A stretch of DNA of 64,000 bases, taken from Nymphaea colorata. Lineage: Eukaryota > Streptophyta > Magnoliopsida > Nymphaeales > Nymphaeaceae. This document shows positions 11,446 through 21,667 of this stretch, in pieces. The DNA is taken from positions 518,501-582,500 of the forward strand of contig NC_037468.1 of NCBI RefSeq assembly GCF_008831285.2. Direction: 5' to 3'. Every line of letters begins with the position of its first letter. The first letter of the stretch is position 1. Position numbers and translations under genes: made by a program. The notes beneath the pieces were generated by a model. It saw nothing but the letters and a program-made list of their open reading frames with translations, made no database searches and was not told where the DNA came from.

Positions 11446-13560
11446 ACTCTTTTGTCAGGGTCAGCGGCATACAATTCAATTTGTGATATGGTCAGCACTT
11501 GTCAGGATTTGTCTGACCTGAATCAGTGACCTTATGGAAAGGTCAGGACTCATTTCTTGAAAGGTGAGGACTTTATGGAAAGGTCAAGACTCATTTGTAT
11601 GTCATCAGTACTCACCTTATCAAAAAGGTCAAGACTGTCTTTCAAAGTCAGGACTAACCTTACCAAAAAGATCAAGACTATCTGATCAGGACTGATTCTT
11701 CTGGTCAAGACTGTATTTCACAGTCAGGACTGACCTTACCAAAAAGGTCAAGACTGTCTTGAAAGGTCAGGACTGATTTTTCTGGTCAAGACTGTCTTGA
11801 AATCAGTACTGACCTTTTTTGAAAGATCAAGACTATCTTGAAAGATCAGGACTGATTCTTCTGGTCAATACTGTATTTCAAGGTCAGGACTGACCTTACC
11901 AAAAAGGTCAAGACTGTCTTGAAAGGTCAGGACTGATTCTTCTGGAAAGGTCAAGACTGTCTTGAAAGGTCAGGACTCATTCTTCTGGAAAGGTCAGGAC
12001 TGATTATGGAAGGACAGGACCAATTGCAATTGTATGCCATTAGTACTCACCTTATCAAAAAGGTCAAGACTGTCTTTCACAGTCAGGACTGACCTTATCA
12101 AAAAGGTCAAGACTGTCTTTCACAGTCAGGACTAACCTTACCAAAAAGGTCAAGACTGTCTTGAAAGGTCAGGACTGATTCTTCTGGAAAGGTCAAGACT
12201 GTCTTGAAAGGTCAGGACTGATTCTTCTGGAAAGGTCAAGACTATGAAAGGTCAGGACTAATGAGAATGATTGAGGAATGACCATCAAGACTCATTTGTA
12301 TGTCATCAGTACTCACCTTATCAAAAAGGTCAAGACTGTCTTTCAAAGTCAGGACTAACCTTACCAAAAAGATCAAGACTATCTGATCAGGACTGATTCT
12401 TCTGGTCAATACTGTATTTCACAGTCAGGACTGACCTTATCAAAAAGGTCAAGACTGTCTTTCAAAGTCAGGACTAACCTGACCAAAAAGGTCAAGACTG
12501 TCTTGAAAGGTCAGGACTTTTGATGGAAGGACAGGACCAATTGCAATTGTATGCCATTAGTACTCACCTGACCAAAAATGGAAAGGTCAAGACTGTCTTG
12601 AAAGGTCAGGACTGATTCTTCTGGAAAGGTCAGGACTCATTATGGAAAAGTCAGGAAGGTGAGGACTTGATTGAAAGGTCAAGACTATGAAAGGTCAGGA
12701 CTAATGAGAATGATTGAGGAATGACCATCAAGACTCATTTGTATGTCATCAGTACTCACCTTATCAAAAAGGTCAAGACTGTCTTTCAAAGTCAGGACTA
12801 ACCTTACCAAAAAGATCAAGACTATCTGATCAGGACTGATTCTTCTGGAAAGGTCAAGACTGTATTTCACAGTCAGGACTGACCTTACCAAAAAGGTCAA
12901 GACTGTCTTGAAAGGTCAGGACTGATTTTTCTTGAAAGGTCAAGACTGTCTTGAAATCAGTACTGACCTTATCAAAAAGGTCAAGACTGTCTTTCACAGT
13001 CAGGACTAACCTTACCAAAAAGATCAAGACTATCTGATCAGGACTGATTCTTCTGGTCAAGACTGTCTTTCAAGGTCAGGACTGACCTTACCAAAAAGGT
13101 CAAGACTGTCTTGAAAGGTCAGGACTGATTCTTCTTGAAAGGTCAAGACTGTCTTGAAAGGTCAGGACTGATTCTTCTTGAAAGGTCAGGACTCATTATG
13201 GAAAAGTCAGGAAGGTCAGGACTCTTTTGAAAGGTCAAGACTGTCTTGAAAGGTCAGGACTCATTCTTCTTGAAAGGTCAGGACTCATTGCAATTGTATG
13301 CCATTAGTACTCACTTGACAACAAATTGTATGTCTCTCACTTGACAAACAAATGCCATTAGTACTTTCCATATGCCATTAGTACTCACTGTGCAAACAAA
13401 TGCCATTAGTACTTTCCATATGCCATTAGTACTCACTGTACAAACAAATGTCATGAGTGCTGACCATACCAAAATCCATCCAAATTGGTTGATGGATAAT
13501 GGCATCTCCTTTTTTTGATGGATAATGGCATACAATGACAATTGATCCTTTCCATCAACC
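11446..13560 (+). repeat. Modular repeat block R2
   Basis: This plus-oriented block has the same units as R1. Its left-end module at 11446-11573 is the exact reverse complement of 58348-58475 in R10. Its right end (about 13437-13560, with paired GATGGATAATGGCAT motifs and GACAATTGATCC) also matches the opposite end of R10 in inverse. R2 is therefore a 2.1-kb version of the 4.5-kb R10. No genes are present. Confidence 0.92.
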
Positions 13561-13905
13561 ATCAAACCTTGATGTCCTGAAAGTCAAAGTTGTCCCTGAA
13601 GCTTCGCTTTGCGAGTGCTTTTTGCGTGAAACTACGAAAGAGAGATGTGCCTCAGGCGGCATGCAAGCAAGCTGTGCACGCTCAGAGAAGAGGATCGCCT
13701 TGACTACCACGCTCCGCGGGCCCGTCACTTCGTTCGTACCTTTTTGGCTGAGGCTAGCAACAAAACAAGGAAGAGTGCAAAATTCATTATCATTCCGGCA
13801 TGAACCGCTCATCTGACATTCCATTCCCAACCTCTACCCCCTTTCCTTTGGATCTCTCTTCCTCACTCAGTGATCAGTCCCAGCTGGAATTTTGATAATG
13901 TTCAT
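13561..13905. other. Spacer between R2 and rps13 3' end
   Basis: A CGCAAAG-type element lies at about 13597-13623 (CTTCGCTTTGCGAGTGCTTT). The rest is unique sequence. On the rps13 strand this is the downstream side, where many angiosperms have nad1 exons 2-3; I see no nad1 coding sequence here. Confidence 0.6.
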
Positions 13906-14259
13906 TCATTCTTCAGACTTCTTTTTTCGAGCTGTCCTAGCATTAGTATGAGTTCGTTGACCGCGTAAGGGCGAACCATCTTGATGACGAATTCCGCGAT
14001 AACGAGAAATCGAAATTAATCGTTCGATGTCTGCTCGTTCTCCCCTCTTCAATTCCCAATGAACAACATGATCTTGACCTATCACTTGTTCCAAAAGGTC
14101 GATCTGATACTTAGTTAACTCATTCATCTTGATGTTCTCACTTATACCCAATCGATAACGAACCTGAATGGCTTTTTTAGGTCCAATTCCTGCCATTTTG
14201 GTTGAGGCAATTCTGACTTTTTCATCGGGAACTGATCTAGCTCCTCCTATATATGACAT
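13906..14259 (-). CDS. rps13: Mitochondrial ribosomal protein S13
   Basis: This is a component of the small mitoribosomal subunit head, where S13 contacts 18S rRNA and the subunit interface. The 117-residue product begins MSYIGGARSVPDEKVRIAST, has the helix-two-turn-helix signature GIGPKKAIQVRYRLGIS at residues 24-40, DHVVHWELKRGERADIERL at 63-81, and the basic tail RYRGIRHQDGSPLRGQRTH near 87-104. These blocks and the length fit plant mitochondrial rps13. The ATG at 14259 coincides with the conserved family start. It is intact, but a few residues differ from the usual consensus and may be changed by RNA editing. It stands alone, with the repeat block R2 beginning about 350 bp downstream. Confidence 0.97.
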   Translation of the reverse strand: MSYIGGARSVPDEKVRIASTKMAGIGPKKAIQVRYRLGISENIKMNELTKYQIDLLEQVIGQDHVVHWELKRGERADIERLISISRYRGIRHQDGSPLRGQRTHTNARTARKKKSEE

Positions 14260-15025
14260 TCTTTATCTGTCCTCTTCCCCGTATTCTCGGCTGGTTCTGA
14301 ACTTCATGGTACCGGGTCTAATGGATAGCCACGGGAAGGAACGGGAATCTTTCATGTCTGAAAGGGCGACGTTCAGGCAATGTTTGATTACCTACGAAAA
14401 AACAACCTCTTTCCTTAGCTGAGATAAGGTATCAGGTAGGAAATGTGGTGAAGAATCATGATTGGGTTTGAGTTTCCATCATTGTTTGGGAGAGTGATTT
14501 TCGCACTGATCAGGATCGCCGTTCCTGCCGGTGTGACAGTCTGCCGTTCTTGAAGGCGGCCGCACTGATCTGCCGTTCTTGAAGGCAGCCAGCACAGATC
14601 CGCCGTTCTTGAAGGCAGCCGGATGGCCTCCCCCCAGCCTGACCCTGGAACACTTGAGTTCAACTCCCTTCAACAACCTGCTTTTGAAACAGGCCAAACT
14701 GATAACAGCTCGAGGGGGCGAGCGCTGAACCCTACCCTTACGGTAGGTTTCTTGAAATTCATTTGCCTTTTCGAGAAGGCAGCAATTCAGACCCCCACGC
14801 TGAGAGAGACAGGCTCTGGGAAAGACACATTTCAGGGCCACTATCTATTCCCCTATTTAGGGGTGAGCGCGGTGCCGGCATCAATAGGGGCTTTGGAAGT
14901 CAAGGTGGTTTCCTTTCTGCGATCCGCTGGATGACAGGGACGTAGTTTGGTTCCAGTCTCAGGTTCTTCTCTTTGGTCTCCTCGGCTGTCTGACTCTTCG
15001 TTTCCTTTTTCTTTCCATTTGTCGA
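14260..15025. other. rps13 upstream spacer
   Basis: This stretch holds no recognised gene. It contains the roughly 30-bp triplication listed separately. Overlapping short frames on both strands between 14415 and 14945 have no family motif. Confidence 0.55.
14541..14626. repeat. Three-copy tandem repeat of about 30 bp
   Basis: Units start at 14541, 14570 and 14600, each with GCCGTTCTTGAAGGC followed by GGCC or AGCC and a short variable part. Unit lengths are 29, 30 and a partial 27. A more diverged start may lie at about 14520. Confidence 0.85.
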
Positions 15026-15606
15026 CGATCAAACGTCAGATTTGATGCCTGAAATGGAATTCGAAGTAACAATAACAATCAAAATCGACTATACTGATCG
15101 TTAACCAAAGAAAGGCTTGGGCTTGACTAACCATTGCTCCTGAAGAGGGAGTGGTTCCCCCTCTTCGATCTCTCTCGCGCTGGTAGCTCACGCGATAGGT
15201 GCGCTTGCGGCGTCAGACCTAGCTGCTTGAGATACTGAACGAGATTGGCGTTACACGTACAGCACGACGATTCGCTCTCGTGTGTGTGGGTATGGCGCGC
15301 AGGTGATGTCTACCAGAAGGACCCTCGCGTCACTCAGGCGAAGCCTGATCTTGGGCATTTCCAACTTGAAACCCGAACCCGAAGGCTTGCTTTCCCTCCT
15401 CTCCATCCGCCACTAGTGAAACGCTTGACGATGAGCCTGATCTTGATCTGCTTTCATTTGGTGCGGGTGATGAGCCGAACCTAGCCCACCTTTCCTGGCT
15501 ACTGGCTACTCACTCAATCATTCTTCTTTCTCCTCTTTTTCAAAGCATATGGTCCCAACCAATCACTTCGAATTCCATTTCAGGCATCAAATCTGACGTT
15601 TGATCG
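15026..15606. repeat. 42-bp inverted repeat with about 500-bp spacer
   Basis: Positions 15026-15067 and 15565-15606 are exact reverse complements (one begins CGATCAAACGTCAGATTTGA). The enclosed 497 bp have no recognised gene; a non-ATG frame at 15245-15484 is not convincing. Recombination between the arms could invert the interior. Confidence 0.9.
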
Positions 15607-15631
15607 ATCGAATTATGTGGGATAGGAACCT

Positions 15632-15694
15632 TTTTCTCTTTGATTTCATGGTGTAATTTGTCTGATTGGTGTCTGTGTTCCTTTGTTAGTGTCA
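15632..15694 (+). repeat. 63-bp direct repeat, copy 1
   Basis: This is identical to 16889-16951, about 1.26 kb downstream. It begins TTTTCTCTTTGATTTCATGG and ends CTTTGTTAGTGTCA. It has no coding content. Confidence 0.9.
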
Positions 15695-16448
15695 TCTTTG
15701 TGTTTCAAACCTCTTTCTTCAAAAACCTGATGCATGCACCGATCCGTAAACCGCTGCTCCCTTTGATTCCGTTCCGACTTTCCCCTGTGATTTGCATCGA
15801 TAGAAAGAGTTCAGTGCCACATGACACGATAGTACTGATACGCATACATCGCGTGGAACCTAGCAGCTCCCTCGAGAGAAGAGATCTTGCGCGCTCCTGC
15901 ACAGATTTTCGATCCACATGAAGGACCCGGCCGATGTAGAATTCGGGCAGGCACGAGTGATCCTCGAGTCTGTGGTTACCTCCGAACGAAGGGGCTTGAG
16001 TTCCAGAAGTCTCATGTTCTAACCGTGGGAGAACTCGGCTTGGGGACGCGAAAACCTATCAAATTCATATAAGCCGATTGGATTGACCAACACGTAGCAT
16101 GTGCTGGAAGGATGGATAGCGTCTGAATACTACGAGTGGAAATTCCTAATCGATATTCCCGTAGGCCGGCGGGCTGATGTACCAGATATTCATATTAGTC
16201 TGTTTGCTTGCCTTCAGCGGTTCTTGCTGTCTTTGAATCACACTTTCTAGTGTCGGCAGCGCTCTGACAGATTCGCTCTACTCTATTATTGCCTCCTATT
16301 CCAGAGGTTCAAGATTCATGAAAAGCCAGGTTTGAAATGATTCATGTTACGGAACCAAGTGGGTCAAGGGCCTCCAACGCCTCTCAATATCACTTTCAGT
16401 CTCTATTTGGCAAAGGGCACTTAGAAGTCGGCAAGAAAGTGAGTAGCC

Positions 16449-16726
16449 ATGGATATCGCTAGAAGACTTGAGAGAATTGAGCAAGAAATACGTCAGGTGG
16501 AAGACGAGAAGCTCCAACGGGAGCAAATGCTGGGTGCGTTCTGGGAACATCTGCCTGCTCTCGATCCCATTATCATAAGGGATCATATGACATTTCTCCA
16601 GAACAATTCACTCTCGAAAACAGGAAGAGGGCGCTGCTCGAAGAAAAGCAAGCGCTCATTGACCCTCAGAGACCGGGAGATTTTGCATTCTCCCGGTCTC
16701 TGAGGGTCAATGAGCAATCTGGATAA
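16449..16726 (+). pseudogene. Frameshifted coiled-coil ORF of unknown family
   Basis: An ATG at 16449 opens a frame beginning MDIARRLERIEQEIRQVEDE, a charged heptad-like stretch consistent with a coiled coil. After about residue 45 the coding character moves to the +2 frame, which contains LENRKRALLEEKQALIDPQR and stops at 16726; the original frame continues to 16703 with poor composition. A small indel near 16580-16600 would explain this. The 27-bp hairpin at 16654-16715 lies inside the 3' part. I do not recognise the family. It may be the relic of an imported gene, and confidence that it was ever a gene is modest. Confidence 0.35.
16654..16715. repeat. Perfect 27-bp stem with 8-nt loop
   Basis: The left arm 16654-16680 and the right arm 16689-16715 are exact reverse complements; the loop is TTTTGCAT. 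The left arm starts GCTCATTGACCCTCAGAG. Such a strong hairpin could end or stabilise a transcript, or mark a recombination or template-switch event. Confidence 0.93.
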
Positions 16727-16888
16727 ATGTCATATGAACCCCTGTCATTTGCTTCAAAAGTGAGGTCTTCTTATGGATGGTAGTGTTTTTTGTTTCTGCT
16801 GGCGATGCTCTCTGAGGATTGGCAGTCCCCCTCCTTCAGGTCTCCAAGCCTAGTGAATCTCGGCACGATTGGGTAGCCTATTATGTCC

Positions 16889-16951
16889 TTTTCTCTTTGA
16901 TTTCATGGTGTAATTTGTCTGATTGGTGTCTGTGTTCCTTTGTTAGTGTCA
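16889..16951 (+). repeat. 63-bp direct repeat, copy 2
   Basis: Second copy of 15632-15694. Sequences on both sides differ, so this is a short dispersed repeat and not part of a longer duplication. Confidence 0.9.
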
Positions 16952-19756
16952 GTTGACTGAACGTGTTTGCCAATACTGTGCCGTGCCGAGGCTTGGAGGC
17001 CGTGCGGTACCCTATATGATATGAGTTCAGGGAACTTGTGTTTTTTTGGAGTGACAGGTTCAGAGCACCGATAGCAGGGTAGCGACGACTGAGGACCTTG
17101 TGAGGAGCGGCAATACGACCCCCAGAGCATAGTCGGTACTGTTACTGAGGTACATTGACTTTCATTTGGGATATGTGCGTCTTTCATTTGGCTATGTACT
17201 ATTTGCACTCAGTTGTACCTTGTTCCTTTGATAGCTTCAGTATGCATGTTCCTGGCCTACGCTTCCGCAAGGTCAGTGTATTTGAAAATGTGAACATTTT
17301 CCTGACTGATGATGATACTGTGCTCATTTATGCAGGTCACCAAGCCACTACTTTTGACTGTAGTTACGGCCCCCGACTCGGTCAGACGCCGGTGACGATA
17401 TATGCTTGAGACACAAAACCAATTTGATCGCAAGATCAAAACCTGAAGGACAGATAGAGGGCTTACATGAGAAAGAATTTCTCTGACCCTAACTTTGGCA
17501 AGGTGCGAAGCGCTCTTAGCGCGCAAAGCAAGCAGCGATGGCTCTTTCAATACTAGCTACCAGTGAACACTCTTCTTGTTCACTTTTCATTCAGGCATAG
17601 TTGGAATCATGTAAGTTACCTCTCCTTTCTCCAGCTGATTAGAAAGTAGAAAGCGCATCACAAGTCAAAAAAGCGTAAACGCACAATCAATGGCCTTCGT
17701 TCACTCTGAAAGAAGCTTTGAAACCATCCATAGTGACTCAGCCCGCGAATCGAATGGTGACCGACTCTGTATGCTGCGATCCCTCTTGAAAGCTTGCTTC
17801 TGTTAGAGCTATTGTGTCACTGTCCTTCCCTACTTTCTCTGTTGATACCGAACACGGTAACTAACCTCTTGACTAACGGCTTTGTTGTTGACAGAGTGGC
17901 TCCGAGTGACAACTAGACTTGTAAACTAGTCAAGGAAATCAGTTATCAGTTATTCAACTATAGGGGCCCTCAGTCGAATCGGTGGAATGCCCTGCTTCCG
18001 GCTCAGTCTAAATTTGCCTACCGTTCGTTCAACCGTGACCTCTATTCCGATCTATCTTTGATCCTTTGCTTGATCGTCTGTCCTTCTCTGCTCTCAGCCT
18101 GTCTTTGGCTTGCTAGCTAGAAGGCGAAGAGCGCACAGCGCAATCAGGACGGTGAAAGACTAAAGACGGGAGAGCACGCACTGACATCCTCGGGAAAGCA
18201 CTTTAGGAGAGCAATCATAGACCATAGGAGCCGGGGTTGAACTATAACAAGCCAAAAGCTATCCCTGACACTGATGCGGTGAGATACCAACCATCCGATA
18301 TCGCCCAAAAAGCTCAGATTTCTGAGCTAGGCCACTAGCACCGTACCATAAAGAACGCTAACCGCCACCGGCCTCTGATGCCATCCGATAAGGACGGCAA
18401 AGAATTCTACCACTACCAAGAAGCCCGATTCGAATCAAATGATTATGCTCGAAAAAGGCCAATCGAAAAAAGCACGACTGCTACTGCTAGTCAGATAGCG
18501 ATCCAGGCAAGCGAGAAGGAAGCCAAAGCCTAAGCACCTAAACGCACTGGCATAACACTCAAAAAAAGGAGGGCACCAGTGCGCAGAGCACAGAGGGAGG
18601 AGAAGCAGTGCATTCTACAGTTACGGTACCAGTTCCGTCGTAGCGATTCAAAGTTCGGTAGCGAACCTAGTCGGGGTAGCAGTCCTTGCTCCACAGAAGC
18701 TGTCAACAGTGTGAGGGTCAGTCGTAGGGACGGAGTCAACCTATGAGGGTGATTAAGGTTATGTTCTTCATTCATAATACCATAACTATTAGCTCAAAGA
18801 AGACCCAGGCAACGCCAATCTCGATTGAAAAGCAACTACATCATTTCCCTACTACCGGCTAGAGAGCATTGAATCCTACCCTCGGCCCGCCAAAAGAAAG
18901 ATGCAGAAAGAACGTCTCTGCCTCAGCGCCAAAAAAAGCTGATTATCGCCAGATCCCCGTCTGGGACCCTCTGAAAAAAAGGGCAAAGAGAGCACCTTCA
19001 ACACAGAATCCCTCGGGTTTTGAAACTCCTCTGGAAAGCCATCACATCACTCAGGCACATTTCCTGAAGCCTACTCCTATCCTCAGCCCTTATTCAACCA
19101 CTCAATCGCTTTGAGCCTTGAGCTCACTCATTGACCTTGCTTGGGGATCTGAGACTTCTCTTTATACGTTATACGCTACCACCTTCCTTCCCACTTGAAA
19201 TTGATTCAACAAAAGTTCCCAGCTGCCCATTCGTTCACAGTCGATTCAACTTAAGCCGTTATTGGTCACATGTCTTTGGAGCATGAAACCATGAGATTCT
19301 TTCTTTTGTTCACATCAGATCTTTCCTGGTAACTCAGGCTATGAAAAGCATATCTTTCCTTCAATGAACTTTTTTTGCCCTCCTAGCTTTGTGGGCTTCA
19401 CTCAACCTTGGCTTGATAGGCTCAGCACGGTACTACGGTTCTTCAGGCCCGACTCGGCATGGTTCACCACCTTCCTCTGCTCTTTCTCTTTTGGCTTGTT
19501 ATAGTTCAACCCCGGCTCCTATGGTCTATGATTGCTCTCCTTAAGACCCGGCCGGTAGGTTCGTTCGAGAGGCCCGGCACGGTGGAGCTTGGGGCGCTTC
19601 TGCAAGAAAGAGCGTCTGTCTATAAAGACAGCGATGTCTTGGTACCCTTTCTCTCTCTCATGCCCTTCTGGGCGGTACAAACCAATTCGGAATGAGCGCA
19701 CCGGCCGAGGGCCGAATAAGAAAATGACAGCAGAGGCTGGCTTCCAGACGTAGGCA
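16952..19756. other. Spacer without recognisable genes
   Basis: I read both strands and found no conserved mitochondrial gene, tRNA or rRNA. Frames at 17155-17409 (+), 18530-18775 (-) and 18869-19114 (+) lack family motifs. Confidence 0.55.
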
Positions 19757-20002
19757 TCACCAGCGGCCTTTATCCAGTTTCTCGATCTCCTTGATGATAT
19801 CTCGCCAGATGCTACTATTGGGTTTTTCTCCCGCACTCACGATGTCTTTCAAAGCTTTCAGCCTTGCGGTCGGCTCTTTGTCCCATATATCGCTTAGATA
19901 GATATCAACCCCTCTCCTGACGTCCTCCGGATCACGGATTTGAATCCCCCGATTCTCAAGGACTTCGCGGGCCTTGTTGACGATCAGTTCCACCTGCTCC
20001 AC
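19757..20002 (-). CDS. Hypothetical 81-codon ORF
   Basis: This frame has the composition of a real soluble protein: VELIVNKAREVLENRGIQIR, then DPEDVRRGVDIYLSDIWDKE, then WRDIIKEIEKLDKGRW, with amphipathic helices and a balanced charge pattern. It opens at a GTG. An in-frame TAG lies near 20050 and no ATG lies between it and the GTG; an ACG about 15 codons upstream could become AUG by editing. It lies just downstream, on the same strand, of the plastid ycf4 relic, but it is not a plastid gene that I recognise. No family can be named. Confidence 0.35.
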   Translation of the reverse strand: MEQVELIVNKAREVLENRGIQIRDPEDVRRGVDIYLSDIWDKEPTARLKALKDIVSAGEKPNSSIWRDIIKEIEKLDKGRW

Positions 20003-20155
20003 GGTACGCAGGACATGAGATTTCCATCGGGACGTGGGAAAGAGGATCTAACATGTTTTGATCAAAAGAGCGAAACATCCGTTATATTAAAAGGGGATGA
20101 TTGGGTTCCCTCCCTCTCCCTCGTTAGAGGAGCATTCATTCCTCTCTTTCTTTGG

Positions 20156-20530
20156 TTCATTTCGAATTCCATTGGTATGCGCAAAAAAGAGGCCGATTCG
20201 GCAGCTTTTTGTTCCATTTCTCGTGGCATCGGTACGTTACAGGACCCCGGCCTCCGATTTCCATATAAAGGACACGACGAGGAAAAAGACCCAGAACTTC
20301 CATTCTGATCGACCTCTTATACGAAATCGAAAGAAGATGCGACGATTTCTTCCAGGAAATCCCAGACTATTCACACTATTCCTTCTTTTCTATCGAATTT
20401 GTCATAACCACTACCTACACTCCACGAAATTGTGCACCACAGGAGCTAATGAATAGACCCGCGATACCATAGAAAGACATCACGATCCCTTGTGGAAACC
20501 CTATAGCAAAAATGATTTGCTGAACTGGAA
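20156..20530 (-). pseudogene. ycf4: Plastid-derived ycf4 fragment
   Basis: On the minus strand the sequence encodes the second half of plastid Ycf4, a thylakoid protein for photosystem I assembly. Visible blocks are [18 protein letters not shown] near 20490-20437, a DRKEGIV-like segment near 20385, RRVLYM near 20275, and a REMEQKAAESASFLR segment near 20200, matching the usual end of the protein. Stops and frame changes break it, for example straight after the GLFIS block. It has no start and no function here. It is a mitochondrial plastid insertion (MIPT) that has decayed well beyond a recent transfer. Confidence 0.88.
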
Positions 20531-20736
20531 GTTTCAACCTCCTAGTCAACCTAAAAATACAGGCCCAAACGTCACGTTCTTAGATTAGCAAAGCCCAAAA
20601 AGCACTCGCAACTTTGAATGCTGAAAGAAGGGAAAAGGTACATAGTGAATCTCATTTTGTCTGAATCAGCCCTACGCTTTGCGAGTGCTTTCTGAAAGAA
20701 GGGATCAAGGTTTGACGGATTGATGGAAAGGAAATG
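20531..20736. repeat. CGCAAAG elements at the left border of R3
   Basis: Two elements, about 20585-20625 (AAAGCACTCGCAACTTTG) and 20666-20695 (CCCTACGCTTTGCGAGTGCT), precede R3. The last 40 nt (GGGATCAAGGTTTGACGGAT...) match the sequence before R4 at about 26808-26840. Confidence 0.7.
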
Positions 20737-21270
20737 ATGGAAAGGTCAGGACTAATGAGAATGATTGAGGAATGATTATGGAAGGACAGGACCCTTTTGA
20801 AAGGTCAGGACTCTGAAAGGTCAGGACTAATGAGAATGATTGAGGAAAAGTCAGAACTCACCTTATCAAAAAGGTCAAGACTGTCTTTCAAAGTCAGGAC
20901 TAACCTGACCAAAAAGATCAAGACTGTCTTGAAAGATCAGAACTTCTTCTTCTTAAAAGGACAGGACCCTTTTGAAAGGTCAGGACTCATGACAATTGTA
21001 TGCCATTAGTACTCACTTGACAAACAAATGCCATTAGTACTCACTTGACAACAAAATGCCATTAGTACTCACTTGACAACAAAATGCCATTAGTACTCAC
21101 TTGACAAACAAATGCCATTTTCCATCAACAATGAGTACTCACTATACCAAAAAGATGCCATTTTCCATACCAAGAAAGATGCCATTAGTGCTGACCATAC
21201 AACCAATTGTATGCCATTAGTGTTTCATTGAAGAGAAAGACAATTGCAATGACCATCAAACCTTGATCCC
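20737..21270 (+). repeat. Modular repeat block R3
   Basis: This short plus-oriented block has as its first 406 bp (20737-21142) a colinear copy of 26842-27247 in R4. It then diverges into a variant end with CCATTAGTGCTGACC and CAATTGCAATGACCATC. A CGCAAAG-type element follows at about 21275-21300. The 70-codon frame at 20797-21009 is a repeat by-product that also appears in R1, R4 and R6. Confidence 0.92.
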
Positions 21271-21299
21271 TTCTTTCAGAAAGCACTCGCTTTTCAGTG

Positions 21300-21667
21300 C
21301 TCATGACGTTGGGTAAGCCCTCACCCAGAGTCTGAGCGTGACGATGTCGATTAAACAGTGAACTCCCACGTAACCTGTAGGCAAGGATCAAGTCCGGACC
21401 CCTATGAGATCGTCAGCTTTAAACATCCGACCGTACTTATGGAATTTGTTGAGTTTTTCTTTCCGGCCGGGTCTAAAGACGACCGCTGGAGGGTCCAACA
21501 ATTCGACAACGCCAACGTCGTAACTACTCGACGCTCTGCATACCACGAGACGTACTGAACGCAGGCCTTGACCCGGAAGGACAAGCGCTCGAAAATCTCG
21601 ATGCTGTCTTCGTCTAAGCATTCATCAAGCCCCCGATCGTACTTACTCAACAGCTTTCAAATCTAGC
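21300..21667. other. Probable decayed 3' flank of the gypsy relic
   Basis: Minus-strand frames at 21621-21388 and 21650-21402 contain short stretches in the position expected for the gypsy polyprotein's C-terminal part. Similarity is too weak to name a domain. Confidence 0.35.

Noticed and set aside
8870-13320. Splice-like AGGTGAGTACTAAT motifs on one strand of the blocks
   Set aside because: They resemble nuclear 5' splice and branch sites, but mitochondria have no spliceosome and the motif is simply part of the monomer.
20097-20456. 119-codon plus-strand ORF
   Set aside because: It is the opposite strand of the ycf4 relic and has no motif of its own.
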